A DNA stretch of 64,000 nucleotides from Gonapodya prolifera JEL478. Lineage: Eukaryota; Monoblepharomycota; Monoblepharidomycetes; Monoblepharidales; Gonapodyaceae. A program made the translations under genes and the position numbers. This document shows, one piece after another, positions 55,139 through 64,000 of the stretch (position 1 is its first letter; the number at the start of each line of letters is the position of its first letter). Below the pieces are notes generated by a model. The model was not told the origin of the DNA. It ran no database searches and saw only the letters and a list, made by a program, of their open reading frames with translations. Location: the NCBI GenBank assembly GCA_001574975.1, contig KQ965793.1, positions 21,294 through 85,293 of the forward strand. Reading direction: 5' to 3'.

Positions 55139-56899
55139 TCAAGACTCATATTCAACGCGGAGAGCTTCATCTTGATCCACCACTGTCCATCGTCCCCCCT
55201 CCTTCCTCCACTCCATCTTGCCACGGCTATTCAACGCCTCATCGCTCCCAGTCCCTCCCACCACAATCCGCTTTAATGCTGGCGACATGGCCATGAGCAC
55301 CGCGAGGTCCCCCATGGCGACCCGTGTCGCGGGAATGTCGAGCTCCCTGAGCGAAGGAGCAATCAATGAGAGCAGTGCAATGTTGGAACAAGGCGGCATG
55401 TCGAGTGTCCTACGCTTGGCGATCTCAGCGAACCCAACTCCTGCTCGGGCGAATGAGTTGTGCCCCGCGGATTGCGACTGCCGTTGCGCGATGGGGTCGT
55501 GCATGACTTGCACGGCAGGGTGAGTGAAGACGAGACGTTTGATGGAGGGGGATAGCTTTGACAGCAGCGCGTTAAAGACATTTGGGCTGGCGTGCCGTCT
55601 TCTGTCCCCATCATGTGACGCAATTTCTGGAGTCATTGCCATACATCCATCGAGAGTCAGCTCGACAAGCTTTGGCGCAGCTTCACAGAGAAATTTCACC
55701 AAACCGTCGTTACTGGGTTTGCCCTCCTGTGAAGTATTCGGGGAATGATTTGTGTACTCATTCTCCATGTACTCGTGGAAGAAGGGAATATTGCGGGACG
55801 TACTGATACGTACGAGGTGAAGATGAGTGAGGCGTGGTAAAGGACGTTCAAGGAGGCGTTTCCAGTCATCAGAATCATAGAACACGTCATTGGTATCTGC
55901 GGAAGCCATTGGACCAGGACCAAGGTAGAGATGTGTGAGTGAAGTTAAGTGGGAAATAGCGGCTAAAAGGTTGTGCATGGATGCGGATGAACGGACTTCG
56001 AGCGTTGTGAGGGTGTCGACAAGAACCAGTGATGAAAGGAGGTGAGTCAGACCATCGTGGTCAAATGAGTGATCGTAGTTCCCGCTCTGTGATGAAAACG
56101 TCCAAGACAAGTGTCTCAGCTTAGAAAGTTGGGGTAGCCCTGATAGTACTGCGTCCGTGCGTGCGCCCCACATAGTGCCAACTGAAAATGAAATTGATTC
56201 AACGGTAGAGGAACATTGCTCCAGAACCGGCAACGTGTATTCCAATGAGGGAAGTAAGCCGAGGGCAACGTGACGTAGTTTAGGTGTTGTGGCATTCCAC
56301 GGAATACGCGTTTGAGAGCTGTACCGCTGTTCTGCCGTGCTGATGGGCCAAGCAGCAGTACGCCTCGATCTCAACCATAATGCTTCAATGTCAAGGTGCG
56401 TCAGCTTTGGGTACACCGAGCCCGATCCAAAGAGGAGCTCTACCACGCGAGACTGGTTTGAAATCGTGGTGTGGAACGTCTCTGTGTGGCGATCGGCACC
56501 CAAAGGTGGAGCTACGAGGGAGATATGTTTGATATTGACCATCACGACGTTGATAAGGGTGGTGAGGGAGGTTTGGTCGATGTTTCTGGCGCCCCAAACG
56601 GAGTGGTGAATTTCGAGCGATCGAACGAGGGCGAGCCATGGGCTTGGCCCAGTACCGCCGCCAAGAGAAGGATGATTCGACGCAACGAGGCGCGACAGTG
56701 CGGTTTCGTTGGGGATGCGGAGATTCCTCCACAGAGCAGGTCGGGAAATCGCGTTGAAGGAGCGGGAAACAAGGGAGAGCGAGGCGATCGAGTGCGGCTC
56801 AAGAAGCTCGGCGACAATGGCAAGCACGTCTGCGCTCAAGGGCGTCGGAAACGTGTAAGACATGGTTTGCACTGCTGTGGACATGGCCTTGTGTTTCAT
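55139..56899 (-). CDS. F-box/LRR protein
   Basis: A single uninterrupted exon of 586 codons, unusual among its intron-rich neighbours. The N-terminal F-box-like segment reads FPTPLSADVLAIVAELLEPH, SIASLSLVSRSFNAISRPAL and WRNLRIP (about residues 16-62). The rest is leucine-rich with recurring L-x-x-L-x-L units (LTHLDIEALWL, LRHLSWTFSS, LTTLEVRSS, LTHLYLG, LVELTLDGC, LRELDIP), as in fungal F-box proteins that recruit substrates to SCF ligases. The C-terminus is WTVVDQDEALRVEYES. No membrane segment. Substrate unknown. Start ATG 56899 is the first in frame. Confidence 0.8.
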   Translation of the reverse strand: MKHKAMSTAVQTMSYTFPTPLSADVLAIVAELLEPHSIASLSLVSRSFNAISRPALWRNLRIPNETALSRLVASNHPSLGGGTGPSPWLALVRSLEIHHSVWGARNIDQTSLTTLINVVMVNIKHISLVAPPLGADRHTETFHTTISNQSRVVELLFGSGSVYPKLTHLDIEALWLRSRRTAAWPISTAEQRYSSQTRIPWNATTPKLRHVALGLLPSLEYTLPVLEQCSSTVESISFSVGTMWGARTDAVLSGLPQLSKLRHLSWTFSSQSGNYDHSFDHDGLTHLLSSLVLVDTLTTLEVRSSASMHNLLAAISHLTSLTHLYLGPGPMASADTNDVFYDSDDWKRLLERPLPRLTHLHLVRISTSRNIPFFHEYMENEYTNHSPNTSQEGKPSNDGLVKFLCEAAPKLVELTLDGCMAMTPEIASHDGDRRRHASPNVFNALLSKLSPSIKRLVFTHPAVQVMHDPIAQRQSQSAGHNSFARAGVGFAEIAKRRTLDMPPCSNIALLSLIAPSLRELDIPATRVAMGDLAVLMAMSPALKRIVVGGTGSDEALNSRGKMEWRKEGGRWTVVDQDEALRVEYES

Positions 56900-57136
56900 T
56901 TGCTGGGATGCCTGCCGTTAGCGCCGCCAAGGCAGACCTTCGTTGCCACGCTCGAGCGTCGGCGCGTGCTGTTGCGGCTGTTGTTTGCGTATGTCCTCTC
57001 CGTCGGGTAAATCGGGAAAGTGGTGCCTGATCCTGGTATCTCTCTGGTCACTTTTGAACCCGGTAGACCTGCAATCATCAACTGATTCCTGAGCCTTGCA
57101 CTTTTGTTTCTCTGGAAAAAGAAAGGGTCACCACCA

Positions 57137-57142
57137 TATAAA
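57137..57142 (+). promoter_or_regulatory. TATA box
   Basis: TATAAA lies 66 bases upstream of the first codon-like triplet of the small secreted protein frame at 57203, a plausible core-promoter distance. Confidence 0.5.
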
Positions 57143-57202
57143 GGTCGCCAACCGAAGAAGGTGTCCTCGCGTCAAACAAAGCTGCACTGCATCTAATCAA
57201 CA

Positions 57203-57522
57203 TTGCGTCTAACGCTCATTCTCGTTGCAATCGTTGCGTACATCGCTGGTGCCACCGCCAAGCCTCATGCGGGTGTGGGCTGCTCTACTAGAATTGGTGG
57301 ATGCACCGGTGTAAGTGTGGAAGCTTGATCCTCCCGCTTCTTCGTGTGTACTCCAGATTTGACTCTCATATGTACAACGCCATGCAGCCATGTGTTATTA
57401 CCTACACGGGAACAGACTACTGCCTTGCCAGTCGCGATGGCACTGATTTTCAACTCTCCCTGTGCGGTCCGACATCCATTGAAGGTGTTCCACATCTGGT
57501 TTTTCAGATGTGGAACTCTTAA
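57203..57522 (+). CDS. Small secreted Cys-rich protein, start codon not ATG
   Basis: Exon 1 reads LTLILVAIVAYIAGATA, a signal peptide, then GVGCSTRIGGCTG. A GTAAGT donor follows (57320), with an acceptor at the CAG ending about 57390, in phase 0. Exon 2 is PCVITYTGTDYCLASRDGTD then FQLSLCGPTSIEG, ending in TAA at 57522. Five cysteines in about 80 mature residues resemble an effector-like or antimicrobial-type protein. The triplet at the expected start is TTG (57203-57205), and the in-frame codons upstream run into TAA. Either translation begins at TTG, an upstream exon supplies ATG, or the gene is newly broken. The TATA box upstream favours recent activity. Confidence 0.42.
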
Positions 57523-58264
57523 TAAGACACTTTTTGGAAAATTTCAAAACAGCGCTCGAATGTAGCAGCGGGTCATACCGCTTGCATTGCGTTTGGAGAC
57601 GCGGAGACTATCTTCTAATATATGCTTTCGGTGTCATATATATCAAGTGACGCGTTGATTCTTTGCCCTCTGCCACGGATTGGGAATGTCCATCGCAGGC
57701 GCACGCTCATGTCTTACACTATTTTGGTTAGACTTGGGAATTACAGCTACTGTACGCAGGAATCAATTAGAAGATTGAATATGACCGTGACACCGTTAGC
57801 CGCTGGAACATCTGCACATCGCCCAAATAAAATTGTTGAATCGAGCGTGCAGTTGGCCCTTCGCTGCTGAACATGGCCGATGTTACAACAGACCACATGC
57901 CTGCCACTGGAAGTCAGTTCGTCCTTGCACGCCTAAGTGCGCGGCGTATCGAGGTACAGCGAGCTTGCGTTGCATGGTTCTTCGCAGTGCTTAATCACAG
58001 TGTGTCTGGTTGCCGAAACATCCCCGCACCACGAAGTTGTACTTGGTGAGTTTTGGGTGTCTGTTGGTGATCAGCGGAGTTCTGATTGTCGAGCGTGCAG
58101 TGGGCGTATGTGCAGCAGAAAGGTAACAACATGAACGCTGTATTGCGTCAGAGATTAGATCAATCATTCGTATGTACTAAATCACTTTGTCGTCAAAAGA
58201 AGTGAGAACTGAATCTGGCGGAATATGTACAGAGGTGCTCGTGGCGACAATTCTCATAATACGA
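57523..58264. other. Stretch without a recognisable gene
   Basis: Downstream of the small secreted protein frame. Short plus-strand frames with scattered cysteines may be decayed relatives of it, but no alignment is convincing. Confidence 0.35.
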
Positions 58265-60533
58265 TTAAAAGTAATTGCTTGTGGTGGATTCTCCCCGACC
58301 ATTCATCGCCCGCTTGTCAAACCCGAACGCGGAAGTCTTAGTTCCTCCAATTTGTCGCAGATCACTGCCCCCCCGGTACACAAACTCACCTGAATAAACT
58401 CGTTCACGTCTTCCACCCTCACGACGTCCCCACCCCGCCGGGCCAATTCGTCCAGAAAATTGACCAGGTTCGATTTCAGTCGGTGCATCCCATTCACAAG
58501 GTCAAGGGCACGGTCCCGGGGAAGACGGGCCAGGTGGGACGCTGCGAGAGACGTGAGATCTTTCGCTGTTGTGCAGGTGGGTGGGGAGCGACTGTTGGTC
58601 AGAAATCACGGAGTTCGGTGCTCCGATGCACAAAGCATACTCACCGGCGTCCTCGTCTGGTTCCGGCTGCCACACTTCTTCCTCCGCTTTAGCAATCCAT
58701 GGGACACCCTTTGTCTCGTAATCTCTTGTGCACAATGGGCACGTGCACAGGCGGCTTCGCCAGCCCTCTGCACGGAGTGAGTAGCAACAACATGTCGAGT
58801 TTGTGGCGATAGAACATCGGGCTTGGTAGGCAGCGCTCACCTGTACAGAAAAGGTCGCATTGTTGAGCGAGAGTTGCGAGGTGGGTGGCTTTGCACACGT
58901 CTTCCAGTATGGGGACGGGAGGAGGAGGACCGGTTTGCTGCTTGCTACCAGAACCAGTTTCCTTCCCCTGGACGTCTTCGAAACGGGGACGTTTGGGGCG
59001 TGGAGAGGCCCGTCCTATAGTTCGCGAAGGTGATGGAGCTTCGTACACCCGTGGTGATGGCGGCTGGGTTTCGTCTTGTATGTCACGTCGCCTTTTCGCA
59101 GTGGGAGTCCTGCGCGGGGATGTGACGATGGTGGTCGAGCTGGACTGCTCGTGACCATCAACGGTAGCGTGTTCCTGTTCCTCTTTCGTCACGGTAGTTG
59201 CGTCGAGGACTTTGAATTCGGGGAGGTCAGTGTACTTCGTCAAGAACGGAAGGCGAGCGACACTGGCGTTTTTCGGCAAGAGAAGTAAGAGCGAACGTAA
59301 AGCAGGTTCATATCAGTACCAAGCACTCACCATGTGCGACAGATGTAGTCGTCGAAAAATTCTTCTGGGGGGATATTCTGAATGATTTTCGTCAGCTGGA
59401 GGGCGAGGAGAGTGGACTGAGAGGTAAATGCATGCACATACGCTTCCAATGCATCGGTCGTGGTTCCAGTCTGGTCAGGATTTAGGAAGAGTTACAGGAA
59501 TTAGTACGGTATTCGGATGATTGAAACCATGAACATAGCACACACGTTCACCCAAACAAATCCGGAGCCACGTTCAGCGTACTCCGTGAATACCCCGAAA
59601 GCACGTACCTTCACATACACAGCACTGAATCATAGTGTCCGCCTCCTCATCGTAAGATCCGTCGCAGAAGCACCACTTGTCCTGGAAATTGTGCCCGTAC
59701 ACATTGTTGTCGTTGGGGAGGCGTGTCACGTGGGGTGGACGAGTACACGGCGCTACATAGAGGAATACAAACAAGGGTCAAGGGGTGAGGGTGGGATTGG
59801 AGAAGATGTGTGACGTAGAGCAAGCGGTGGTAGCTTCCACTAAAATTTTTAAGACGTACTTGAGAACTTGCAGCCCCCACAGTCACACCGAAACGCTCGT
59901 TTCGCGAATAGTTCTACTAGGTCGTGGTCGCCATGGCACTAGAACAATCAAAGGTAGCCTCGAGATGAGTTCTCGTTGTCAAATATTGACTGACTGAGAC
60001 GAACCGCGATCGAGCAAGCGTAGCAGATGCCAGCTGGGTCGTCGGACGGAGAGCACGTGAGGCAGGCGTAAACATTTTGTCTTGTTGTAGGCGGCAAACA
60101 CATGAATTCTTGTCTTCGGGTTTCGGCAAGGGATCAAATGAGCCCACTTGATATAACCTGGACAATCGAAACCATAGTTTATGAGCTGAGATAAGTAGCA
60201 GTTTTCAAGGAGTCTCACCCTTGTCGTACGAGCACTGGTCGAACGAAAGAGGCAGTGTCTCCCCAGCTTCCTGTGGGTTCAAAGTCGACCCAGCATCACT
60301 TTAGTGGGAAAACACCTTCACGTAAGACCAGCCGAGGACTTTCTCACTTGAATCAATCGTTCTTGCTCCGCTACGTAGTCTCTGAGGTCGACTATGTCGT
60401 CTTCGGCGCCTTCCGGGAGCTTTGAGCTCGAGTCTTGATTGTTACTGGCCAGAACCGAAGGAATAACCGAACCCATTGACGTTTCTTTCGAATCTTCTGA
60501 ATTCGGTATCTGATTCGAAGTCATTCGGGACAT
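58265..60533 (-). CDS. UBR7: UBR7-type UBR-box/PHD protein
   Basis: Putative N-recognin-like E3 or histone-binding protein. From ATG 60533 (MSRMTSNQIPNSED) comes a short acidic leader, then DIVDLRDYVAEQERLIQ. The UBR box reads EAGETLPLSFDQCSYDKG, QNVYACLTC, GICYACSIA, CHGDHDLVELFAKRAFRCDC and GGCKF. NDNNVYGHNFQDKWCFCDG and MIQCCVCE start the PHD-like finger. Then come EEFFDDYICRTW, a disordered basic linker, CKATHLATLAQQCDLFCTG, GWRSRLCTCPLC and EEEVWQPEPDEDA. The terminal helix has LDLVNGMHRLKSNLVNFLDE and RVEDVNEFIQ. A last small exon, RAMNGRGESTTSNYF, ends in TAA at 58265. Block order equals that of UBR7 (UBR, PHD, C-terminal Cys motif, helix). About eight introns. Confidence 0.85.
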
Positions 60534-60922
60534 GGAAGTGTGGGGAGTATGAAGTTGAGGTGGTGCAAGGGCAGCCAGGTGGCACCATTTTTGGCAACGC
60601 ATCCGAAGTTTTTCGCGTTGTTCCACATCCGGACACACCACCAGTGAGTAGGGGCGCGCACTCAAACTGGAGTCAAAGGTAACTTTGCGGAGAGAATGAG
60701 AGTGGATTTCAATACCGCTGAGGCGTCTTGGTCGACCCGCCATCACCCGCCGGGAGGCTTCAACGCTCTGCACCCGTGACACCAGGGTTCAGATTACGTC
60801 TCTTGCATCTTGAATGTTGATGGAACGATATTTACCGACTTCAGCCGTGTCTGACCATTTCCTCTTCGTTGTCAAACAGAACCCTCAGTCTCCACTTTTC
60901 CAAACACTCTCACCCCACAGAA

Positions 60923-63387
60923 ATGGCCGACGACGATGAGCTCATCGCCTACGAGGAGGAAGACGATGCCGTCGACACTACTGTAGCCGCAGCCGCGGCT
61001 GCAGGTTCCGCAGCACCCGCTGCTGGAGGGGCATCTAATGGGGCCGGCGGAGCGGACTCAAAAGAGGTCAAGAAGGGTTCATACGTCGGCATTCACGCGA
61101 CTGGGTTCCGCGATTTCCTGCTCAAGCCGGAACTCCTCAGAGCCATTGTAGACTGTGGTTTCGAGCACCCTTCTGAAGGTGGGTTCACTGACCATGGGGA
61201 ACTCCCCAAGCAATTTCCAGCACAGCTCAATACTTATCTAACATAATTTCTCTTACTATAGTCCAACAAGAATGTATTCCTCAAGCCGTACTCGGCATGG
61301 ACGTTCTCTGCCAAGCCAAGTCCGGAATGGGAAAGACCGCCGTATTCGTCCTTGCCACGCTTCAACAACTCGACCCCGGATCCGCAGAAGGCACCGTCCT
61401 CGTCATCTGCCACACCCGCGAGCTCGCCTACCAAATCCGTCACGAATATGCTCGGTTCTCCAAGTACATGCCCGAACTCCGCACCGCGGTGTTCTACGGA
61501 GGAGTTCCCCCTCGCTCCAACATCGAAGAGCTCAAGCGCGACAAACCTCAGATCATTGTCGGAACTCCGGGTCGTATTCTCGCCCTCGTACGGACCAAGG
61601 ACCTCCCCGTCAAGAACGTGAAGCACTTCGTGATGGACGAATGCGACAAGATGCTCGAGCAGCTCGGTGAGTATGAATTACCATTCTTGGTTTGCACTTT
61701 GGTGCATTTTGGTGGATGTCCATGCTTTCGGAACGAGTGGATGCACCCTACGATGAACAACCTCTTAAACCCAGCTCGTCGAGAACGCCTGACAAACTGC
61801 TTCGTTGGGCGTGTGAGAGGAAATGAGAGATCTATTTCTGAGGGATTGGCGAACCCGAATCGCGGACCCGTTCTTTCTTTTGTGGTTCATATCGAGGCTT
61901 TTTAGTACCATGACTTACCGAATGTTTTTCATTCAACCTCAGATATGCGCCGAGACATCCAAGAAATCTTCAAATCCACCCCTCACCACAAGCAAGTCAT
62001 GATGTTCTCTGCCACCCTCGCCAAGGAGGTTCGCCCGGTTGCCAAGAAGTTCATGAGCAGTGTACGTAAGCAAAGATTCCTCGCGTGGGCCGACGCCGCC
62101 AATGTCTTCCGAGGAAGCGAGAGGGCCTGTAGCATTCCTTCCTAGCACTTGCGTGTTCAAATCGCTGGATTTCTGGATTGCCACCGCCGTCACAGGGGTG
62201 TGGCGGCCGCACCTGCTTTTCGGCAGCAGGGGCGGTCCGGGGAAATGGAGAGATCGACCATCCTATGACCACGAAGGCCTTTAAGTATCGGCCCGGTGCA
62301 CTTCGCCTCCAACGGCAAGCAACCTCCAGGACTTCTTCGTTGTTTTGTTCCCCTTCCCCCGACCGCACTTGCGTCTCCCTTTCTTCGACTTGGAAGTGGT
62401 AGTTTCTACAAGGGTCTTTTCCTGCTGATGGGTTTTGCGGTGGTCCTCGGGTTGCTAGCGAGGCGACGATGGGATTCTCGACCAACACTCAAACAATCTT
62501 TTCCTCTTCTTCTCCCATCTTTCCCTCCACTCGCCTTTTGGAATCCTCTCTTGGAACCTCTTTACCTCGATCTCGGATGAGCAGCCCTTGGAAGTCTTTG
62601 TAGATGATGAGACGAAGCTCACGCTCCACGGCCTGATGCAATTCTACGTTCGTCTTCCCGAGACGGCGAAGAACCGAAAGCTCAACGACTTGCTCGACAC
62701 GCTCGAGTTCAACCAGGTCGTCGTGTTTGTCAAGTCGGTGCAGAGGGCGACGGAGCTGAGCAAGTTGCTCGTGGAATGTAACTTCCCGAGCACGTGTATT
62801 CACTCGGGGATGCCACAGGAGGAAAGGTACGGGGTAGTCTATTTGATCAGCTCCGAACAACGGTAACCCGCTATGTTTCAAAATCTTTAGGATCAAGCGG
62901 TACAAACAATTCAAAGACTTCAACTTCCGAATTATGGTCGCCACTGACATTTTCGGTCGTGGTATCGATATAGAACGAGTAAAGTGAGTTCGATTGTGAT
63001 ATTGTTCAACTTATCGAACGTTTGCTAACTATCGTTCGTCCCTCTCAGCATCGTCATCAACTACGACATGCCTGACGCGGCAGATTCCTACCTCCACCGA
63101 GTACGTTGGGCCTAAAAGCACGTCAGCTCACGTCCACACCAACAATGCTCTTCTTTCAGGTCGGCCGTGCTGGTCGTTTCGGTACCAAGGGTCTCGCCAT
63201 CTCCTTCGTTACATCTGACGCCGATGCCACCATTCTGAACGCTGTTCAGGAACGTTTCGAAGTGAACGTTAAAGAGTTGCCAGAAACAATCGAGGTGTCT
63301 GCATACAGTGAGTTCAGATGTATTTATCACCTTTTGAGACGGACGGCTAATAGTTCTCTATCGTCGTTATCAGTGCCGAGCTCGTAA
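60923..63387 (+). CDS. SUB2: DECD-box RNA helicase Sub2/UAP56 (mRNA export)
   Basis: Core TREX helicase in splicing and mRNA export. ATG 60923 gives [18 protein letters not shown], the family's acidic start, with an unusual Ala/Gly-rich insert at residues 20-45. Motifs in order are Q motif ([26 protein letters not shown]), Walker A (AKSGMGKTA), [43 protein letters not shown] and [12 protein letters not shown]. The protein ends [15 protein letters not shown] at 63387, the terminal splice converting A+TG into Met. All helicase motifs are intact. The introns at 61665-61943 and 62061-62580 are long compared with the others (50-70 bases). Length is about 440 residues, as usual. Confidence 0.95.
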
Positions 63388-64000
63388 TGCGCTGGGGCGT
63401 GCAATTTTGTTTGAGATTTGCTTTGCCGAGTTCAACTAGGGTATAAAATTCTGTGAATATATGAGATTTGTCAACAGTCCGCGTAGCACTGCATATGCTC
63501 CTGTGTAATTTCGTCGCTGGTGTCGATTGGGACCCAAAGTAAAGGAAAGTAGACGTTCGTTGATGCTGTCATCACATTTGGTACCGCTGTGCCACATCGC
63601 TTTTGCAAGCCCGTTGCCATCCTGGCGGAGAAATGCTGCCTGATCGGTTAACCCATCTCTTCTAAATATCACCGTAATAGATCACGCAAAGCTTCTAATT
63701 TGCAATGTTGACTGGAAATCCCTTCTCAAGTCCCGCCTTCCCAGCAGACCCCACCGATGTCCCCATGCAACTTCAAGTCTATGTCAACTCCATCACACTG
63801 GCGAGCTTCTCCGCGCAGGCGGTGATCCTCGCCACCTTCCTCAACGACCTTGCAGTTCTTCCGGTGGCGAGTGCTCAGCTTGACGAGCTTGGTAGCGTCG
63901 ATGATGTCCGCACTAGCGGTGTTCTTGTCACATAGCTCCAGAGCCGTGGCGAACAGGGGGCAGTCCAAGCGATTGCGTTTATGCGAGAATAAAGGTTGAC
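63388..64000. other. End of window, possible partial minus-strand gene
   Basis: 63388-63700 shows nothing. From about 63790 to 63965 minus-strand sequence has coding-like composition (LFATALELCDKNTASADI; ITACAEKLASVMELT before a TAG), with a possible intron between. It may be the 3' end of a gene that continues beyond the window. A plus-strand frame at 63705-63935 overlaps it, so strand is uncertain. Confidence 0.3.

Overview
The window looks like nuclear DNA of an early-diverging (zoosporic, chytrid- or monoblepharid-like) fungus. Coding density is high, and most genes are cut by many short GT-AG introns (often GTGAGT donors, about 50-90 bases). The readable proteins are eukaryotic: Sub2/UAP56 with a DECD box, a Mi-2-type remodeler, RNPS1, Sec61 gamma, TRAP alpha, UBR7 and a 7-TM receptor-like protein. 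A multi-module GH26 mannanase fits a plant-debris degrader. Placement below 'fungus' is inference. Exons were joined by eye from protein-family continuity and splice sites, so gene ends are firmer than every internal boundary.

Layout. 1-5.6 kb: an LRR membrane protein (+), a short-chain dehydrogenase remnant (-) and a degenerate ER-targeted HSP70-like gene (-). 5.6-15.3 kb is the poorest part: a broken reverse-transcriptase relic, an alpha/beta hydrolase (+), a decayed F-box/ankyrin gene (-), a RING-CH (MARCH-type) membrane E3 ligase (-), and about 3 kb I cannot assign. 15.3-26.2 kb: Sec61 gamma (-), then a 10 kb gene (-) that I read as one protein joining an N-terminal HP1-like chromodomain to a complete PHD/chromo/SNF2 Mi-2 remodeler. 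26.5-30.4 kb: a SnoaL-like protein, a GDSL-fold protein that has lost its catalytic residues, and a 7-TM receptor-like protein (all -). 31-36 kb: a possible unknown gene, an empty stretch, then RNPS1 (-), divergent from TRAP alpha (+, 36.1-38.8 kb). 40.4-44.8 kb: a Cys-rich membrane protein and a PA-TM-RING ubiquitin ligase (-). 45.1-50.3 kb: a small histone-fold-like ORF (-), arsenite methyltransferase (+), and a GH26 enzyme with five copies of a two-Cys, Trp-rich domain (-). 50.8-53.6 kb: a degenerate, roughly 150-190 base spaced repeat around a small membrane-protein gene and its decayed copy. 53.6-63.4 kb: a V-ATPase-accessory/Big1-like protein (tentative), an F-box/LRR protein, a small secreted protein, UBR7 (-) and Sub2 (+).

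Themes. Two translocon parts (Sec61 gamma, TRAP alpha) and two mRNP factors (RNPS1, Sub2) lie in the window, but not adjacent. Three membrane or nuclear ubiquitin-ligase types (MARCH, PA-TM-RING, UBR7) and two F-box genes are present. The most unusual items are the HP1-Mi-2 fusion, the catalytically dead GDSL protein, the unnamed repeat domain on the GH26 enzyme, and the spaced repeat array.
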